Assembly (NCBI RefSeq): GCF_016863435.1
Contig: NZ_BOOW01000006.1
Coordinates: forward strand, 1 to 64,000
Length of the DNA: 64,000 nucleotides
DNA from: Sinosporangium siamense
GTDB lineage: Bacteria; Actinomycetota; Actinomycetes; Streptosporangiales; Streptosporangiaceae
Reading direction: 5' to 3'
Shown here: positions 9,308-17,347 of the stretch, piece by piece
How positions within the stretch are numbered: position 1 is the stretch's first letter
How the letters are laid out: every line of letters starts with the position of its first letter
The notes under the pieces: model-generated
Told to the model about the DNA's origin: nothing
What the model saw: only the letters and a program-made list of their open reading frames with translations
Database searches by the model: none
Position numbers and translations under genes: made by a program

Positions 9308-10963
9308 TCAGCCTCCCGGAGGCGGAGGCCCGGTGCGTTCCACGAAGGGGGACAGGAGGCCCGGGACCGCCGCCGCGGCCAAGGTGAGGCCCTGGTCGGT
9401 GCCGACGTCGGCGAGTTCGTAGACGCCTTTGCCCGCGGCAGTCGTGGCCCGGATGGTCAGGAGGCCGGAGCGGCGCTGGAGCGGGGACCGGCTGATCTGC
9501 CAGCCGATGACGCCCGCTCTGTCCAGGGCCACCGTACGGCGGGCCAGGACGCCCGAGCGCACGATCAGATGGCGGCCGGTCAGGCCGTGCCCCAGCCCCC
9601 GATAGGCGCCGGTGGCCAGGGCGAGGGCGACGGGGGCCGTGAGGGCGGGCACGGCCCAGGCCCAGGCGGGTGTCCAGGTGAACAGCGTGTCGAGTACGGC
9701 GACGGCCACGAAGCCGAGCCCCGTGCACACCAGGGCCGTGAAGTAGCGGCGCCGGCGGGCCGCGGGAGGGTGGGGGGAGAGGCGGTCGAAGGCCGCGGCG
9801 GGATCGGTGCGGAGGACGTGGGCGGCGACGAGGCGGGCGGTCGCCCGGGGCATGGGCGGTGTGAGCGCGTCGACCTGCTCGTGCTGGTCCTCGCGGGGGG
9901 CGCCGAGGCCGGTCGCGACCACGCGGACGCGGGCGCCGCCGCCGGTGCGCAGCAGGAGGGGTTCGGCGATCTCGACGCCGCGCAGTCTGCGCTCCTCCAG
10001 GGAGAGGGATTTGCGGGTCAGGAGTCCGCGCCGCACCCGGAGCGTTCCACCGGCTTCGCGCTCCAGCCGGTAACCCGCCCAGGTCTCGGCGAAGAGAGCC
10101 AGCGCGCCGAGTGTGCCGACGGCGGTCGCGGCGCCCGCGACGAGCAGGACCGCCACCCAGAGCGGCATCTCCTGGAGCTCCTGCCATATCCGCCGGGTCA
10201 CGTCCCACGAGAGGAGGTTCAGCCCGATCAAGTCGAGTGCCTTGTAGACGGCTCCCGCCGCCACCAGCGCTCCGACCAGCGACCACACGGTCAGCGGCGC
10301 GAACCGCACCCAGCTCCACCGCAGGGTCGCGAGCGCGGGGTCGCCCTCGGCGGACTGCTCCTGCCGGGACCGCTCCCCGCGGTCGAGGAGCGTACGGCGG
10401 AGCTCCTCGGCCCGGTCCTTCGTGAGGGGGTCGAGGCGCAGTTCGGAGCCTTCCGCACCGGCGTGCTCGCCGCTCCCGACGGTCACGGTGGCGAGGCCGA
10501 GGACGCGGCGGACGGGATCGGCGGTGATGTCCACGCTGCGTATCCGGTCGCGGGGGATCGACAGGTGTGTGCGGACGAAGACGCCCGAGCGCTGCTCGAC
10601 CCGGCCGGCGGTCACGCGGAAGACGGTTTTGCGCCATCTGACCACGTCGTAGGCGACGGTGGCGCCGATGACGAGCAGCGCGGTGGCGGCATTCGCGGCG
10701 ACGATGCCGGCGGGGGGCACATCCCGGTCGGCGAGGAACTTGCTCATCGCGAGGACGATGGGCGCGACCACGGCGAGCGAGTACACAGCGGACACGGCGG
10801 CGGTCCGCCGGTCGACACGCTCCCAGCCGGGCTCGTGTCCCCGGGGTTCGCCCTCACGCGGGTCGGCCTGCTGGGTTGTTTGGTACGGGCCGTTCATGTC
10901 GTGTCCCCGGGGTTCGCCCTCACGTGGGTCGGCCTGCCGGGACGTTCGGTACGTGTCGCTCAT
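9308..10963 (-). CDS. bacterial PH-domain membrane protein, YdbT type
   Basis: A 551-residue membrane protein with two to three bPH2 (DUF304) domains, for example VRWRKTVFRVTAGRVEQRSGVFVRTHLSIPRDRIRSVDI near the N-terminus and HLIVRSGVLARRTVALDRAGVIGWQI near the end, alternating with pairs of membrane helices. Family members pair with a smaller YdbS-type protein, as here. Function is poorly known; antimicrobial-peptide resistance and envelope homeostasis have been proposed for Bacillus relatives. The start codon overlaps the stop of the preceding gene (ATGA). The first 44 codons are a tandem duplication of 22 codons carrying QADPREGEPRGH twice, each copy starting with Met, so either ATG (10963 or 10897) could be used. 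Confidence 0.88.
   Translation of the reverse strand: MSDTYRTSRQADPREGEPRGHDMNGPYQTTQQADPREGEPRGHEPGWERVDRRTAAVSAVYSLAVVAPIVLAMSKFLADRDVPPAGIVAANAATALLVIGATVAYDVVRWRKTVFRVTAGRVEQRSGVFVRTHLSIPRDRIRSVDITADPVRRVLGLATVTVGSGEHAGAEGSELRLDPLTKDRAEELRRTLLDRGERSRQEQSAEGDPALATLRWSWVRFAPLTVWSLVGALVAAGAVYKALDLIGLNLLSWDVTRRIWQELQEMPLWVAVLLVAGAATAVGTLGALALFAETWAGYRLEREAGGTLRVRRGLLTRKSLSLEERRLRGVEIAEPLLLRTGGGARVRVVATGLGAPREDQHEQVDALTPPMPRATARLVAAHVLRTDPAAAFDRLSPHPPAARRRRYFTALVCTGLGFVAVAVLDTLFTWTPAWAWAVPALTAPVALALATGAYRGLGHGLTGRHLIVRSGVLARRTVALDRAGVIGWQISRSPLQRRSGLLTIRATTAAGKGVYELADVGTDQGLTLAAAAVPGLLSPFVERTGPPPPGG
10832..10963 (-). repeat. tandem 66-bp duplication at the start of the YdbT-like gene
   Basis: Codons 1-22 (10898-10963) and 23-44 (10832-10897) encode near-identical peptides that both begin with Met and contain QADPREGEPRGH. 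The duplication is in frame and doubles the start codon. Confidence 0.9.
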
Positions 10964-11448
10964 GTCGCGTCCCCGGGGGTCGCCTGGGTGAGCAGGGTGA
11001 GCTGTTCGGCGAGGCGGGCGGCTTCCTCGTGGTCGAGGCCCCGGATCTTGAGCGCGCCCGCGGCAGAGGCCGTGGTGACCGTCACGTCGGCCAGGCCGAA
11101 GTGTCGCTGGAGCGGTCCGCGGACGGTGTCCACGGTCTGCACGCGGGACAGCGGCGCGGCCCGCCAGGTGCGCACCATGAGGCCCGAGCGTGTGTAGACG
11201 GCCTCGTCGGTGACCTCCCAGCGCACGGCGCGGTAGTAGACGCGGGGGGCGAACACGGTCAGCGCGACGGCGAGGACCGCCGCGCCGGCGGCCGCCGCCC
11301 CGAGCGCGGCGGGCCGGCCGGTGAGTTGGTAGGCCACGGCGAGGGGCACGACCACGACGACCGCGCCGATCACCGCGTCGACCGTCCAGTAGCGGACCGC
11401 GCGCGGGTCGGCCGAGTGCCGGGGTTGCCGCAGTCGGAGCTCGTTCAA
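10960..11448 (-). CDS. bacterial PH-domain membrane protein, YdbS type
   Basis: A 162-residue protein with two membrane helices (IGAVVVVVPLAVAYQL and ALGAAAAGAAVLAVALTVF) followed by one bPH2 domain (YYRAVRWEVTDEAVYTRSGLMVRTWRAAPLSRVQTVDTVRGPLQR). I chose TTG 11448 because GAGGA stands 6 nt upstream and an upstream reading would cross the preceding small gene. Together with the larger YdbT-type partner, whose start overlaps this stop, it probably forms a membrane complex; the function is unproven. Confidence 0.85.
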   Translation of the reverse strand: MNELRLRQPRHSADPRAVRYWTVDAVIGAVVVVVPLAVAYQLTGRPAALGAAAAGAAVLAVALTVFAPRVYYRAVRWEVTDEAVYTRSGLMVRTWRAAPLSRVQTVDTVRGPLQRHFGLADVTVTTASAAGALKIRGLDHEEAARLAEQLTLLTQATPGDAT

Positions 11449-11456
11449 GGTGTTCC

Positions 11457-11666
11457 TCAGCTCTGCTTCTTCTTGCCGGCCCCGGCGAGGCACAGGGTGA
11501 GCCCCAGCACGCCGATGACGATGCTGGCGAAGACTTCGTATCCGTCGAGGAAGCTCAGGTAGTTCACAAGGAACCAGCTTCTGGAACCGCCCCACAGGTT
11601 GCTGAACAGGCCGCCGACGGCCTGGACGATGAACAGCACCCCGAGAAGCTCAAGGAAGACTTTCAT
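11457..11666 (-). CDS. small membrane protein
   Basis: A 69-residue protein with two hydrophobic helices (MKVFLELLGVLFIVQAVGGLF and VFASIVIGVLGLTLCLAGAG) separated by a polar turn and ending in KKKQS. I recognise no family. It ends 8 nt before the TTG start of the YdbS-type gene and is the first gene of that three-gene operon. The start at ATG 11666 lacks a Shine-Dalgarno sequence, but no other in-frame start keeps the first helix whole. Confidence 0.7.
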   Translation of the reverse strand: MKVFLELLGVLFIVQAVGGLFSNLWGGSRSWFLVNYLSFLDGYEVFASIVIGVLGLTLCLAGAGKKKQS

Positions 11667-11799
11667 GGTGTTCAGCGTCGCGGGGGCGGGCGGTGCAGCG
11701 CGTCGGCCTTCGGGTCGCGGGCGGATGTCCAAGGTCGCCTGCGGCCATCGACTTTGGTCGGTATCCCGCACCCTTGTGCAGGCCCTAACCTCGGGAAAC

Positions 11800-13041
11800 A
11801 TGTTGGAATACCGCTGGGCGCTGCCTGCCGCACTGCTCGGCGACGCGCCCGGCGGGCGCACGTCCGGCCGGGTGCGGCGGTCCACGCGGGACTGGGCGGT
11901 GGACATCGTGATGTTCCTCGTGGCCTCCGTCCTCACCTTGGTCATCATGATGGAGATGGACGGGAGGCCCCGGCCCGTCATGCTCGCCGAGCAGGTGCTG
12001 GGGGCCACGAGTTGCGCGGCGGTGTGGTTGCGCCGCCGCTGGCCGGCCGGTTTCGCACTCGTCCTGGCGCCGCTGTCGGCGGTCTTCGAGGGGGTCGCGG
12101 GCGCGGGTATGGTGTCGGTCTTCACCCTCGCGGTGCACCGGCCCTTCCGGGTGGTGGCGCCGATCGCGGCGATGCACGCCCTCGCGCTGCTGCCCTTCTC
12201 CGCGCTCTATCCCGAGCCCGAGCTCGATTTCTGGGGCACGTTCGTGTTCGGGGTGACCGTGTCCTTCGGGGTGGTGGCCTGGGGCATGCTCGTGCGGGCG
12301 CGCAGGCAGCTCGTCATCTCGCTGCGCGAGCGGGCGGTGCGGGCCGAGGTCGAGGCGGAGCTGCGCGAGGAGCGTGCCCGGCACCTGGAGCGCGAGCGCA
12401 TCGCCAGGGAGATGCACGATGTGCTGGCCCACCGCATCTCCCTGCTCAGCCTGCACGCCGGCGCGCTGGAGTTCCGCCCCGGCGCGCCGAGTGCCGAGAT
12501 CGCGCGGGCGGCGGGCGCGATCAGGGGCAGCGCGCATCAGGCGCTCCAAGACCTGCGGCAGGTCATCGGCGTGCTCCGGCACGGGGACGAGGACGGCGCG
12601 CCGGAGCGGCCGCAGCCCACCCTCGCCGACCTGCCGGGCCTGATCGAGGAGTCCAGGCGGGCGGGCATGCCGGTGTCGTTCGACATGTCGGCGGAGGGCG
12701 AGGTGCCCGAGGTGCTCGGCCGCAACGTCTACCGCATCGTCCAGGAGGCCCTCACCAACGCCCGCAAACACGCTCAGGGGCAGCCGGTCGAGGTGCGGGT
12801 CGCGGGCGGAGCGGGGGAGGGGCTCACGGCGGAGGTGCGCAATCGCGTGCCCGGCCGGCGGTCTGATTCCCGGATGCAGGGGTTCGTGCGGGACCAAGGA
12901 CCGGTGGTGGAGATCCCGGGCACCGGGACGGGCCTGATCGGCATGGCCGAGCGGGCCGAGTTGGCGGGGGGCAGGCTTGAGCACGGCCTGGGCCCCGGAG
13001 GTGACTTCACATTGAAGGCGTGGCTACCGTGGCCGGCATGA
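11800..13041 (+). CDS. sensor histidine kinase, NarL family (HisKA_3)
   Basis: A 413-residue membrane sensor kinase. Four to five hydrophobic segments (about residues 33-160) form a membrane sensor with no recognisable extracellular ligand domain. A coiled linker leads to the HisKA_3 box with phosphoacceptor His206 in REMHDVLAHRIS. The HATPase_c domain shows the N box (VQEALTNARKHA) and a G box (GTGLIGMAERAELAGG). It overlaps the response-regulator gene by 4 nt (ATGA), so the pair is co-translated. ATG 11800 is preferred; no Shine-Dalgarno sequence precedes it. The stimulus is unknown. Confidence 0.93.
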   Translation: MLEYRWALPAALLGDAPGGRTSGRVRRSTRDWAVDIVMFLVASVLTLVIMMEMDGRPRPVMLAEQVLGATSCAAVWLRRRWPAGFALVLAPLSAVFEGVAGAGMVSVFTLAVHRPFRVVAPIAAMHALALLPFSALYPEPELDFWGTFVFGVTVSFGVVAWGMLVRARRQLVISLRERAVRAEVEAELREERARHLERERIAREMHDVLAHRISLLSLHAGALEFRPGAPSAEIARAAGAIRGSAHQALQDLRQVIGVLRHGDEDGAPERPQPTLADLPGLIEESRRAGMPVSFDMSAEGEVPEVLGRNVYRIVQEALTNARKHAQGQPVEVRVAGGAGEGLTAEVRNRVPGRRSDSRMQGFVRDQGPVVEIPGTGTGLIGMAERAELAGGRLEHGLGPGGDFTLKAWLPWPA

Positions 13042-13700
13042 GTTCATCCATCAGCGTGCTGATCGTCGACGACGACGCGCTTGTGCGCGCCGGCCTGTCG
13101 ATGATCCTCTCCGGGGTCGGCGACATCGAGGTCGTGGGGGAGGCCCCCGACGGCGACGCGGTGCCCGCACTGGTCTCCCGGCACCGGCCGGACATCGTGC
13201 TGATGGACATCCGCATGCCGAGGGTCGACGGCCTGACGGCCACCGAGCGGCTCCGCGCGGTGGCGGGGGCGCCCGAGGTCATCGTGCTCACGACGTTTCA
13301 CGCCGACGCGCAGGTGCTGCGGGCGCTGCGCGCGGGGGCGGCGGGCTTCCTGCTCAAGGACACCCCGCCGGTGGATCTGGTGGCGGCCATCCGCAAGGTC
13401 GCGGCGGGCGAGCCGATCCTGTCGCCGGCGGTGACCCGGCAGCTCATCTCGCACGTCTCGGAGACCGCGGTCGACTCGCGGCGCGATCGGGCGCGCAAGC
13501 TGCTCAGGCGGCTCAGCGAGCGGGAGCGCGAGGTGGCCGTGGCGGTGGGCCAGGGCAAGGCCAACGCGGACATCGGGGCGGAGCTCTTCATGAGCGTGGC
13601 AACGGTCAAGGCCCATGTGTCGAGGGTTTTAACCAAGCTTGAGTTGAACAACAGAGTGCAGGTGGCACTCCTCGTTCAGGACGCGGGAATGCTGACCTAG
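13038..13700 (+). CDS. response regulator, NarL/FixJ (LuxR-HTH) family
   Basis: A 220-residue regulator with an N-terminal receiver (acidic DDD at 11-13, phosphoacceptor Asp57 in LMDIRMP, conserved Lys in GFLLKDTPP) and a C-terminal LuxR-type helix-turn-helix (LSEREREVAVAVGQGKANADIGAELFMSVATVKAHVSRVLTKL). It is the cognate partner of the kinase whose stop it overlaps. Targets cannot be told from the window. Confidence 0.95.
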   Translation: MSSSISVLIVDDDALVRAGLSMILSGVGDIEVVGEAPDGDAVPALVSRHRPDIVLMDIRMPRVDGLTATERLRAVAGAPEVIVLTTFHADAQVLRALRAGAAGFLLKDTPPVDLVAAIRKVAAGEPILSPAVTRQLISHVSETAVDSRRDRARKLLRRLSEREREVAVAVGQGKANADIGAELFMSVATVKAHVSRVLTKLELNNRVQVALLVQDAGMLT

Positions 13701-14062
13701 CCGATCTCCGGTGGACCTGGTTTGAAATCCGGCAAAGCAGGCCAAGGCGGTGGCGGCCTCGCGCGGGCGCGGCACGGAAGCGCCGGCCGATCTCCGGTCG
13801 AGATCCGGCTAGAGCCGCCTGCGGCGCCGGAAGGTCGTGATGGCCGGACACGGGCACGCCGGGAGAGGTGATCTTTAAGCAGCGGGCTGTGATCTTCCTG
13901 CGGCGGGCTGTGACCTTTCCCCGCCAGGTGACGACGGCTGCGCCGTACTCCCCGCAGGAAGGACGGAACACCGTTCGGTGTGGCCTGAGACACGCCCATG
14001 CCGGCGGCAGCCGTACCCTTAGTGACAGACCAATGCCGAGAGGTGGACTAAGGGGACGTGGG
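13701..14062. other. 362-nt gap with short tandem repeats
   Basis: Holds two copies of GCCGATCTCCGGT-like sequence (about 13700 and 13783) and an imperfect 21-bp tandem repeat (about 2.7 units, 13868-13930) of the form GTGATCTTNNNGCGGCGGGCT. No gene is supported on either strand. Confidence 0.55.
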
Positions 14063-15373
14063 ATGAGTTCAGCCGGAGAGGGCCTGTCTCGTCCGCTGCC
14101 CGAGCAGGTCCGGTTACACGTGGTGGATCTCGCGGCGCAGGTCCTGGGCTCGATGCCCGCCACCTCGGTGCCGCCACCGCTGCGTGGCATCAGCAAGTTC
14201 GACCCCCGCAAACGGGCCCGGCTCGGCGCCACGCCGATCGCGGCGCAGCTTGAGGCGGACAAGGAGTTCCGCGAGCACGTGGCCGACGCGCTGGCCGCGG
14301 GCTGGCCCGCGCTTGTGAGCAGTCTGGCCGAGGGCACGGTGCCGCCGGCGGCCGAGCCGGTGCTGGTGGCCGCCGCGGCCTATCTCACGCGTCCGCCTGG
14401 CTGGCCGGACATGGTGGAGAGTGCCCGGTGCGAGCTTGAGCGCACGGCGGCGGCGGAGGGGTCGGCCAACGAGCAGACCATCACCCGGCTGCGTGAGCAG
14501 GTGGCGCTGCTCAAGAGCTCCTCCAAGGAGGAGGCCGAGCGCCTGCGTGAGCAGCTCAAGGCGGCCCGATCGGAGAATTCCGATCTGCGGAGGAAACTCC
14601 ACGACGCCCGCGAGCGGGCCAAGTCCGCCGAGCGCCGCGCGGCCGAGAGCGAGCAGGCGGCCGAGGAGGCACGTGTGGCGCTCGCCGGCGCCGGCAGCGC
14701 GAGCGAGACCGAGCTGCGCCGGCTGCGCGAGCGGCTCGCCGACGCCGAGCGGCAGATGGAGGCGACGCGCCGGGCGGCCAGGGAGGGCCGCAGCGTCGAG
14801 GACGCGCGGCTTCGCCTGCTGCTGGACGCGTTGCAGGACGCCGCGGCGGGGCTGCGCCGGGAGCTGGCGCTGCCCTCGACGATCTCGCGCCCGGCCGACT
14901 CGGTGACCGCGGCCTCGCCGGGCCAGCCGGGGGTTCCGGCGCGGGCGCTCTCCGACGACGACCCGGCGCTGCTCGACCAGTTGCTCGCGTTGCCCCGCCC
15001 GCATCTGATCGTCGACGGCTACAACGTCACCAAGGGCGGCTACGGCGGGCTCACTCTCGCCGATCAGCGCACGCGGCTGCTGACCGGCCTCGGCGGTCTC
15101 GTCGCGCAGACGCGCATCGAGGTGACGTGCGTCTTCGACGGCGCGGAACTCAACGCCCCGGTGCAGGTCGTGGCGCCGCGCGGGGTCAGAGTCATGTTCA
15201 GCGTCCCAGGTCAGAGCGCCGACGACCTGATAAGGCAGCTCGTGCGGGCCGAGCCCAAAGGGCGGGTCATCGCGGTGGTGTCCTCCGACCGCGAGGTGGC
15301 CGATTCCGTGCGCAGGATGGGAGCGAGGCCGGTTCTGTCCGGTCTGCTGCTGCGCCGACTTGGTCGCGCTTGA
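14063..15373 (+). CDS. NYN-domain (PIN-like) putative RNase with coiled coil
   Basis: A 436-residue cytosolic protein. The N-terminal third is helical and unassigned (it includes PATSVPPPLRGISKFDPRKRARLG). Residues about 130-270 form a long Glu/Arg/Ala-rich coiled coil. The C-terminal NYN domain shows the conserved LIVDGYNVTKGGYG, CVFDGAEL, ADDLIRQLV and VVSSDREVADSVRRMGARPV blocks, with Asp residues where PIN/NYN nucleases bind metal. YacP-like NYN proteins are tied to rRNA or mRNA decay; the coiled coil suggests oligomers or a scaffold. AGGGGA about 7 nt upstream supports ATG 14063. Confidence 0.88.
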   Translation: MSSAGEGLSRPLPEQVRLHVVDLAAQVLGSMPATSVPPPLRGISKFDPRKRARLGATPIAAQLEADKEFREHVADALAAGWPALVSSLAEGTVPPAAEPVLVAAAAYLTRPPGWPDMVESARCELERTAAAEGSANEQTITRLREQVALLKSSSKEEAERLREQLKAARSENSDLRRKLHDARERAKSAERRAAESEQAAEEARVALAGAGSASETELRRLRERLADAERQMEATRRAAREGRSVEDARLRLLLDALQDAAAGLRRELALPSTISRPADSVTAASPGQPGVPARALSDDDPALLDQLLALPRPHLIVDGYNVTKGGYGGLTLADQRTRLLTGLGGLVAQTRIEVTCVFDGAELNAPVQVVAPRGVRVMFSVPGQSADDLIRQLVRAEPKGRVIAVVSSDREVADSVRRMGARPVLSGLLLRRLGRA

Positions 15374-15584
15374 CTCACGTTTCCCGTCAATCCCGACAAA
15401 ACTATGAGTCGGGTGCCGTGTCTTCTGTACTATTTCGCCCCAGGTCCTGAGCACTGCGCCCCCGTCAGGTCACTCGCTACTCGCCGGTAGATCCGAGGGC
15501 GCGGTCGCGCGACCCCGCCGGGTCGGCCCCCGCAGGCAGGGGTTCCCGGCAAGAAGTAGAGGCTTGTGGGAGGGTGAAAACACG

Positions 15585-16562
15585 TTGGCCGCGAGGTTTG
15601 GCCGCATTGCTGTGACCATGGGGGTTGTTTCTGCAGCGCTCCTTCTCCCCCTCGACGGAGCCGTGGCCGATCCAAGGCCTACCGTCGCCCAGGCCAGGGC
15701 CAAGCTCGAGAAACTGAACGACGAGGCCGACAAGGTCGTCGACAAGTACAACCTCGCCGGGGAGCGCCTGAAGGCGGCCCGCAAGAAGCACTCGGGGCTC
15801 GACGCCGAATATCGGCGGCAGAACGCCAGCGTCGCCGACATGCGCCAGCGGCTCGTCTCGGTCGCCGTCAACCGCTACCGCTTCGGTGAGATGACCGGGT
15901 GGCCCACGCTGGCCGCCGAGAACAACCCGGCCGCGCTCCTCAGCGGCATGGCGGCGGTCGACCACGTTTCCTCGGAGCAGGCCGCGATCCTTATCGCGTT
16001 CGAGGAGGCCAACCGGTCCCTGCGCGATCGCAGGGACAAGGCCAAGACGGCGCTCGCCGAGGCCGACAAGATCAGGGACGAGCTGCGCGACGAGAAGGAA
16101 AAGGTCGAGAAGCTGATCAAGGAGCAGACCAAGCTGCTGCGCCGGCTCGGCCGGTTGAGGGTGGGCAATCCCCAGGGCACCGGGCAGAAGTACACCGGCT
16201 CGGCGTCCGGCAACGCCCGCTCCGTCCTCCAGTTCGCCTACGGCCAGCTCGGCAAGCCGTACCGCTACGGTGCCACCGGCCCGGGAAGCTGGGACTGCTC
16301 CGGGCTCACCCAGGCCGCCTGGCGGGCGGCGGGCGTCACCCTGCCCCGCACCACCTGGCAGCAGTGGAGCTGGGGGTCGAGCCGCAAGGTCTCCCTCGAC
16401 GCGCTCCAGCCTGGCGATCTCATCTTCAGCCACGGGCTCGGTCACGTCGGCATCTACGCGGGCGGCGGCAAGTTCGTCCACGCCCCGCAGACCGGGGACG
16501 TGGTCAAGATCAGCGACCTGTCCACACGCCGGGGCCGGCTCGTCGGCGCTATACGCCCCTGA
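15585..16562 (+). CDS. secreted NlpC/P60 peptidoglycan endopeptidase with coiled coil
   Basis: A 325-residue exported hydrolase that probably cuts the D-iGlu-mDAP bond of peptidoglycan stems. It has a signal peptide ending near AVA|DPRP, a long coiled coil (about 35-190) with LEKLNDEADKVVDKYN-type heptads, and a C-terminal NlpC/P60 domain with the catalytic Cys in WDCSGL, His in GLGHVGIY and a further His in FVHAPQ. The architecture resembles RipA-like proteins and Rv2190c. The start is TTG 15585, 10 nt after GGAGGG; TTG 15564 is upstream in frame. No c-di-AMP riboswitch was found here, unlike the next hydrolase gene. Confidence 0.92.
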   Translation: MAARFGRIAVTMGVVSAALLLPLDGAVADPRPTVAQARAKLEKLNDEADKVVDKYNLAGERLKAARKKHSGLDAEYRRQNASVADMRQRLVSVAVNRYRFGEMTGWPTLAAENNPAALLSGMAAVDHVSSEQAAILIAFEEANRSLRDRRDKAKTALAEADKIRDELRDEKEKVEKLIKEQTKLLRRLGRLRVGNPQGTGQKYTGSASGNARSVLQFAYGQLGKPYRYGATGPGSWDCSGLTQAAWRAAGVTLPRTTWQQWSWGSSRKVSLDALQPGDLIFSHGLGHVGIYAGGGKFVHAPQTGDVVKISDLSTRRGRLVGAIRP

Positions 16563-16950
16563 GCGGCGGTCTCGCCGCTTCTGCGTCGTCCGCGCCACCG
16601 GGCGGCGCTCATGCCGTGCGCGGGGCGGGGGAGGGTCCTTGCGGCCCTCTCCCGCCCTCCGGCGGTCTCATCCGGAGAGATCACGAGTGATTTCTGCACG
16701 CGCTGTGGAACGATCAAACGCGCGCGTCTCCGTGATCATTGCCACATCCCCGTCGTCGCCCGGCGCCGCGTAGGGCGCCGATCATGCGGGAACGTGACCA
16801 CCGCGAAGCATGGCTATTTACGCAATGCTTGATTGTGCCGATTAAGAGGGGGCTGACGTGCGCCTTGAGGCATGCGAGCGACGTGTTGCCGCTGGATGCG
16901 GCGGGTGTGACCGGTGGGGCGAGTGAGCCGCCGGAAGGTCACGATCTGGA

Positions 16951-16972
16951 AAATGTGACAAGGGTCACATTT
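16951..16972. promoter_or_regulatory. CRP-like palindromic operator
   Basis: Perfect 9-bp arms AAATGTGAC and GTCACATTT separated by AAGG. It contains the TGTGA-N6-TCACA core and matches the E. coli CRP consensus outside the central bases. It lies 373 nt before the hydrolase start and about 210 nt before the riboswitch aptamer. In Streptomyces and Mycobacterium, CRP is known to control rpfA, another cell-wall hydrolase. Confidence 0.7.
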
Positions 16973-16983
16973 GCATAACGTGC

Positions 16984-17005
16984 GCCCTGATTTATCAGGG
17001 CTTTT
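16984..17005 (+). terminator. intrinsic terminator without an assigned transcript
   Basis: 7-bp stem GCCCTGA / TCAGGGC with loop TTTA, followed by TTTT. The nearest upstream gene ends 421 nt away, so it may end a long 3' UTR or an unannotated small RNA. Confidence 0.65.
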
Positions 17006-17148
17006 GGATGAAATTTCATGTTTACATGATCTTTATCTTTGGTTGGGGCTTTGCTGAAATATGACGATCGGAGTACGTTCCCGTTCGGCGGCAGCAAGCC
17101 ATGCGTCGGCCCGCTCTGAGCGCCCCCCGTCCGGAGCGAGTTGTGATC

Positions 17149-17177
17149 CCGGAGCCTCGCCCCCCATGAGGCTCCGG
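17149..17177 (+). other. leader hairpin upstream of the riboswitch
   Basis: A perfect 10-bp stem (CCGGAGCCTC / GAGGCTCCGG) with a 9-nt C-rich loop, 7 nt before the aptamer. It may insulate aptamer folding. Confidence 0.6.
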
Positions 17178-17183
17178 AAGTAT

Positions 17184-17319
17184 CCGCCTAATCCACGCAG
17201 TCAGGAGGCGTGGAGCCGGGGGCCCAAAAGTCCAGTTTTTCTGGGCTAGGGGTGAATCAGCACGTTTGTGTTGTAGGGCGAACTTCCACGCCCGAACCCG
17301 TCAGCTAACCCGGTAGGCA
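17184..17319 (+). promoter_or_regulatory. cyclic di-AMP riboswitch (ydaO/yuaA class)
   Basis: The conserved blocks of this class appear in order: CGCCTAATCC at 17185, GCCGGGGGCCCA, TAGGGGTGAATC, GTAGGGCGAACTTCC, CGCCCGAACCCGTCAGC, and the closing TAACCCGGTAGGC near 17306-17318. They align block by block with B. subtilis ydaO (GGGGGACCCA, GGGGTGAATCC, CCCGAATCCGTCAGCTAACC). The class normally turns cell-wall hydrolase or potassium genes off when c-di-AMP is high. Only about 25 nt separate the aptamer from the start codon, so control is probably at translation initiation rather than by a terminator. Confidence 0.93.
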
Positions 17320-17333
17320 TTGGTGGAAGACCC

Positions 17334-17347
17334 AAGGAGCAATCCTG
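17334..17347 (+). promoter_or_regulatory. ribosome binding site pointing to a CTG start, in a mini-hairpin
   Basis: AAGGAG (17334-17339) is 5 nt before CTG 17345. AGGA (17335-17338) can pair with TCCT (17343-17346) across a GCAA loop, so the Shine-Dalgarno and part of the start codon share a small GNRA-capped hairpin. Confidence 0.5.

Larger units (their letters stand above)
16563..17183. other. regulatory gap with palindromes and a terminator
   Basis: Holds, in order: about 390 nt of GC-rich sequence with no supported gene, a CRP-like palindrome (16951-16972), an intrinsic terminator (16984-17005), an unusually AT-rich stretch (about 16985-17060) with two further palindromes (ATGAAATTTCAT at 17008-17019, CATGTTTACATG at 17017-17028), and a hairpin just before the riboswitch. 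A weak promoter could be TTGCTG (17051) with TACGTT (17074). Confidence 0.6.

Noticed and set aside
15374-15584. A second c-di-AMP riboswitch before the first NlpC/P60 gene
   Set aside because: A weak CCCGTCAG...CGGTAG likeness exists, but the GGGGTGAATC and GAACCCGTCAGCTAACC blocks are missing and the space is short.
16739-16978. 79-codon gene in the regulatory gap
   Set aside because: It runs into the CRP-like palindrome, has no ribosome site and no recognisable sequence.
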